From Nitrospiraceae bacterium (GTDB taxonomy: Bacteria > Nitrospirota > Thermodesulfovibrionia > Thermodesulfovibrionales > Dissulfurispiraceae): 8,532 nt of DNA. Made by a program: the position numbers and the translations under genes. The stretch's first letter is position 1. Each line of letters opens with the position of its first letter. Location: positions 1 to 8,532 of the forward strand of contig PMYY01000217.1 in assembly GCA_003170655.1 (NCBI GenBank), read 5' to 3'. The notes under the pieces were generated by a model, which was not told the origin of the DNA, made no database searches, and saw nothing but the letters and a program-made list of their open reading frames with translations. Below are positions 6,713 to 8,532 of the stretch, piece after piece.

Positions 6713-7386
6713 TTGACCGAATTCATGACGGCGCAACACATTATATTGCATACACAGCGAAAAAATGCGCTGCTGCTTCAGTTTTTAACCAAATTTCGCA
6801 ACCAGCTCGTAATTATTCTTCTTGTAGCCAGTGTGATATCGGCCTTTATCGGTGATGTAACCAGCTTTATTATCATTACGATCATTGTCCTCAAGAGCGT
6901 AACACTTGATTTTATTCAGGAATTTAGGGCAGGACAGGCGGTTGAGCGGTTGCGCCAATCAGTAAAGGTTCATGTTCAAGCGCTGAGAGACGGAAAGTCA
7001 CAGGAGATTCCACTCCCTTCGCTTGTACCTGGAGATATTGTGCTCCTTTCCGCTGGCGACATGGTCCCCGGCGATGGACGAATTTTGGACGCAAAGGACT
7101 TTTTTGTGAATCAGGCCCTTCTAACTGGCGAGCCGTATCCCGTAGAAAAGGCTCCCGCCGAATTACCCGGAGAATCCGAGATTCTTTCAGCTGGCAACAC
7201 GGTGCTTCTTGGGACGTCGGTAGTCAGCGGAACAGCTAAAGTTTTAATTTGCCAAACCGGTGCAAATACAGTGCTTGGTGATATTGCCGACAGCCTCATT
7301 GCGAAGGCGCCTCCCACCGCATTTGATCAAGGTACCCGACGCTTCGGGCTGCTTATCATGCGCCTTACAATTCTCCTCGTACTGTT

Positions 7387-7695
7387 TGTTCTTCACGTGA
7401 GCCAACTGCAAAACCCTCCCGCTTTCCCGTCCGAGTCCGTCGAGGTGGCGCTCCAAATGAATACGCGCTTCAGTTAATGTACCGGTCTTGTCTGTACAGA
7501 GCACATCCATACTTCCCAGGTTTTGTATGGAAACGAGCTGTTTGACAATAACTCGTTTGGGCGCCATGCGCTGTGCCCCACGGGCAAAAGTCACTGAAAC
7601 GATCATTGGAAGTAGTTCAGGAGTTAACCCGACCGCAAGCGCCACTGCAAAGAGAAAAGATTCGAGCCACGGCCGGTGAAAGAATGCATTGAACA
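7387..7695. repeat. 5-bp inverted repeat flanking the inverted segment
   Basis: TGTTC at 7387-7391 and its complement GAACA at 7691-7695 bracket the inversion. The left junction adds a near-palindrome TTCACGTGA (7392-7400). No longer repeat and no recombinase gene is visible in the window. Confidence 0.4.
7392..7693 (-). pseudogene. inverted internal segment of the P-type ATPase (TM4 plus phosphorylation site)
   Basis: On the minus strand, from 7693 downwards, 100 codons read without stop as FNAFFHRPWLESFLFAVA, then GLTPELLPMIVSVTF, RGAQRMAPKRVIVK, IQNLGSMDVLC and DKTGTLTEARIHLERHLDG, ending LQLAHV. DKTGT, with its phosphorylated Asp, is at 7492-7478. In the family this sits exactly between TM3 (ending at 7391 on plus) and NSFFETGLKSP (starting at 7692-7694 on plus). 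Reverse-complementing the block joins ...LAHV-AA to C-AGC as LAHVNSFFE, codon-perfect. At the left the joined phase is off by one base. The ends share TGTTC (7387-7391) with GAACA (7691-7695). The open minus frame continues beyond both ends, but those extensions are unrelated to the family and should not be called a gene. Confidence 0.88.
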
Positions 7696-8532
7696 GCTTT
7701 TTTGAAACAGGGCTTAAAAGTCCCTTGGACGACGCAATACTGGAACACAAGGAAATCGATGTGACAGGCTGGAGCAAACTTGACGAGGTCCCTTTTGATT
7801 TTGAACGTCGTCGAGTTTCGGTGTTAGTCGATAATGGTCAGAGAAGAATGCTCGTGGTGAAAGGAGCGCCCGAAGATATCTTGCGCCTTTGCACCAGTTA
7901 TGAGGGGAGCAGTGACACCGATCTACTTCCTTTGGATGGGGCAGCTACGGCCTCCATAAGAGCGCTATTCGATTCTTTGGGGCGGGACGGCTCAGGGTGC
8001 TTGGAATTGCCTGGCGTCAGGTAGAAACCGACCATCCCCATGCAGTGGTAGGTGACGAGACAAAACTCGTTTTTTCAGGATTCCCCGCTTTTCTTGATCC
8101 GCCTAAAGAGGGTGCAAAGAAGGCATTAACGGACCTTGCTGCCAGTGGAATCTCTGTCAAGATAGTGACCGGTGACAATGAACTTGTTACGGAACATATT
8201 TGCGGACAGTTGGGACTGTCGATAACGGGGATTCTGACAGGAGCAGCTATTCAGAGCATGGACGATCAAGCCTTGGTGGGACAGGTGGAAAGGGTTAACC
8301 TGTTTTGTCGTGTTACCCCGGCCCAGAAGAATCGGATTATCCTTGCCTTAAAGAAACGAGGGCACACTGTAGGATACCTTGGCGACGGGATTAACGATGC
8401 TCCGTCACTCCATTCGGCCGATATCGGCATCTCGGTGGATAGCGCCGTTGACGTCGCTAAAGCCGCAGCAGAAATGATCCTTTTAGACCGTGACTTGGGA
8501 GTGCCCCAGCAAGGCGTCATCGAGGGACGCCG

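Larger units (their letters stand above)
6713..8532 (+). pseudogene. P-type cation ATPase (MgtA/PMA-like), broken by inversion and frameshift
   Basis: An inner-membrane ATP-driven cation pump was encoded here. The first plus-strand part (6713-7391) has two TM segments (about residues 31-68), an actuator domain with LVPGD and LLTGEPYPVEK, and TM3. The second part (7694-7990) is nucleotide-binding domain, including SFFETGLKSPLDDAIL, FDFERRRVSVLV and KGAPE (7860-7874). The third part (7991-8532) lies in another frame and holds TGDN (8168-8179), RVTPAQK and the hinge GDGINDAP (8381-8404), running off the window. TM4 and the phosphorylation site between parts one and two are present only on the minus strand (about 7392-7693). 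The phase change near 7990 (GACGG-CTCAGG) reads as one lost base. The TTG start has AGGAG upstream, but the family's N-terminal segment is absent. The A-domain motif is TGEP rather than TGES. The MgtA/proton-pump group is clear; the transported ion is not. Confidence 0.85.

Noticed and set aside
7244..7777. A 177-residue minus-strand open frame containing DKTGT as a separate gene
   Set aside because: Only 7392-7693 is homologous to P-type ATPases. The ends are unrelated translation of the plus-strand gene, so it is an inverted piece and not a gene.
1..8532. CRISPR arrays, tRNA or rRNA genes, integrase or toxin-antitoxin modules
   Set aside because: No direct repeats with regular spacers, no cloverleaf or rRNA signatures, and no matching proteins were seen.

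Overview
The window looks like a chromosomal piece of an anaerobic Gram-negative bacterium. A Desulfobacterota (Deltaproteobacteria)-like host is my best guess. It rests on the cysteine-rich Fe-S plus DUF3786 protein, on the SppA type and on moderate GC, and is weak at genus level. Five genes look intact. Between and after them lie decayed mobile and coding sequences.

Layout: (1) 81-887 (+) encodes a four-cysteine Fe-S protein with a DUF3786 region. (2) 888-1853 has no intact gene. It holds the 5' end of a decayed IS110-family transposase on the minus strand (about 1204-1397) with its ribosome binding site and upstream non-coding end, then a possible long structured leader. (3) 1854-4081 (+) is a two-gene operon: an Nramp/MntH-type Mn2+/Fe2+ transporter and, 5 bp later, a tandem-domain universal stress protein. 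A weak terminator-like hairpin follows. (4) 4372-5343 (-) encodes a 36K-type signal peptide peptidase SppA with catalytic Ser and Lys present. (5) 5461-5748 is a highly structured stretch without a gene. It starts GTGTG plus a GNRA-capped hairpin and ends in hairpins resembling group II intron domains V and VI; I read it as a shrunken, ORF-less group II intron. (6) 5918-6649 (+) is a FabG-like short-chain dehydrogenase/reductase with a good promoter and ribosome binding site. (7) 6713-8532 (+, running off the window) is a P-type cation ATPase of the MgtA/PMA-like group.

The most striking feature is in the ATPase. About 302 bp in its middle (about 7392-7693) lie in reverse orientation. TM4, the TPELLP motif and the phosphorylation motif DKTGT are therefore readable only on the minus strand, while the flanking A-domain, N-domain and P-domain parts are on the plus strand. 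Flipping the block back restores the downstream junction to the codon but leaves the upstream junction one base out of phase. A separate one-base loss near 7990 shifts the frame again. As sequenced, the gene cannot make a working pump.

Functionally, the Nramp transporter and stress protein form one metal-homeostasis unit, and the broken ATPase would have been another cation transporter. SppA, the reductase and the Fe-S protein have no evident functional link to each other.
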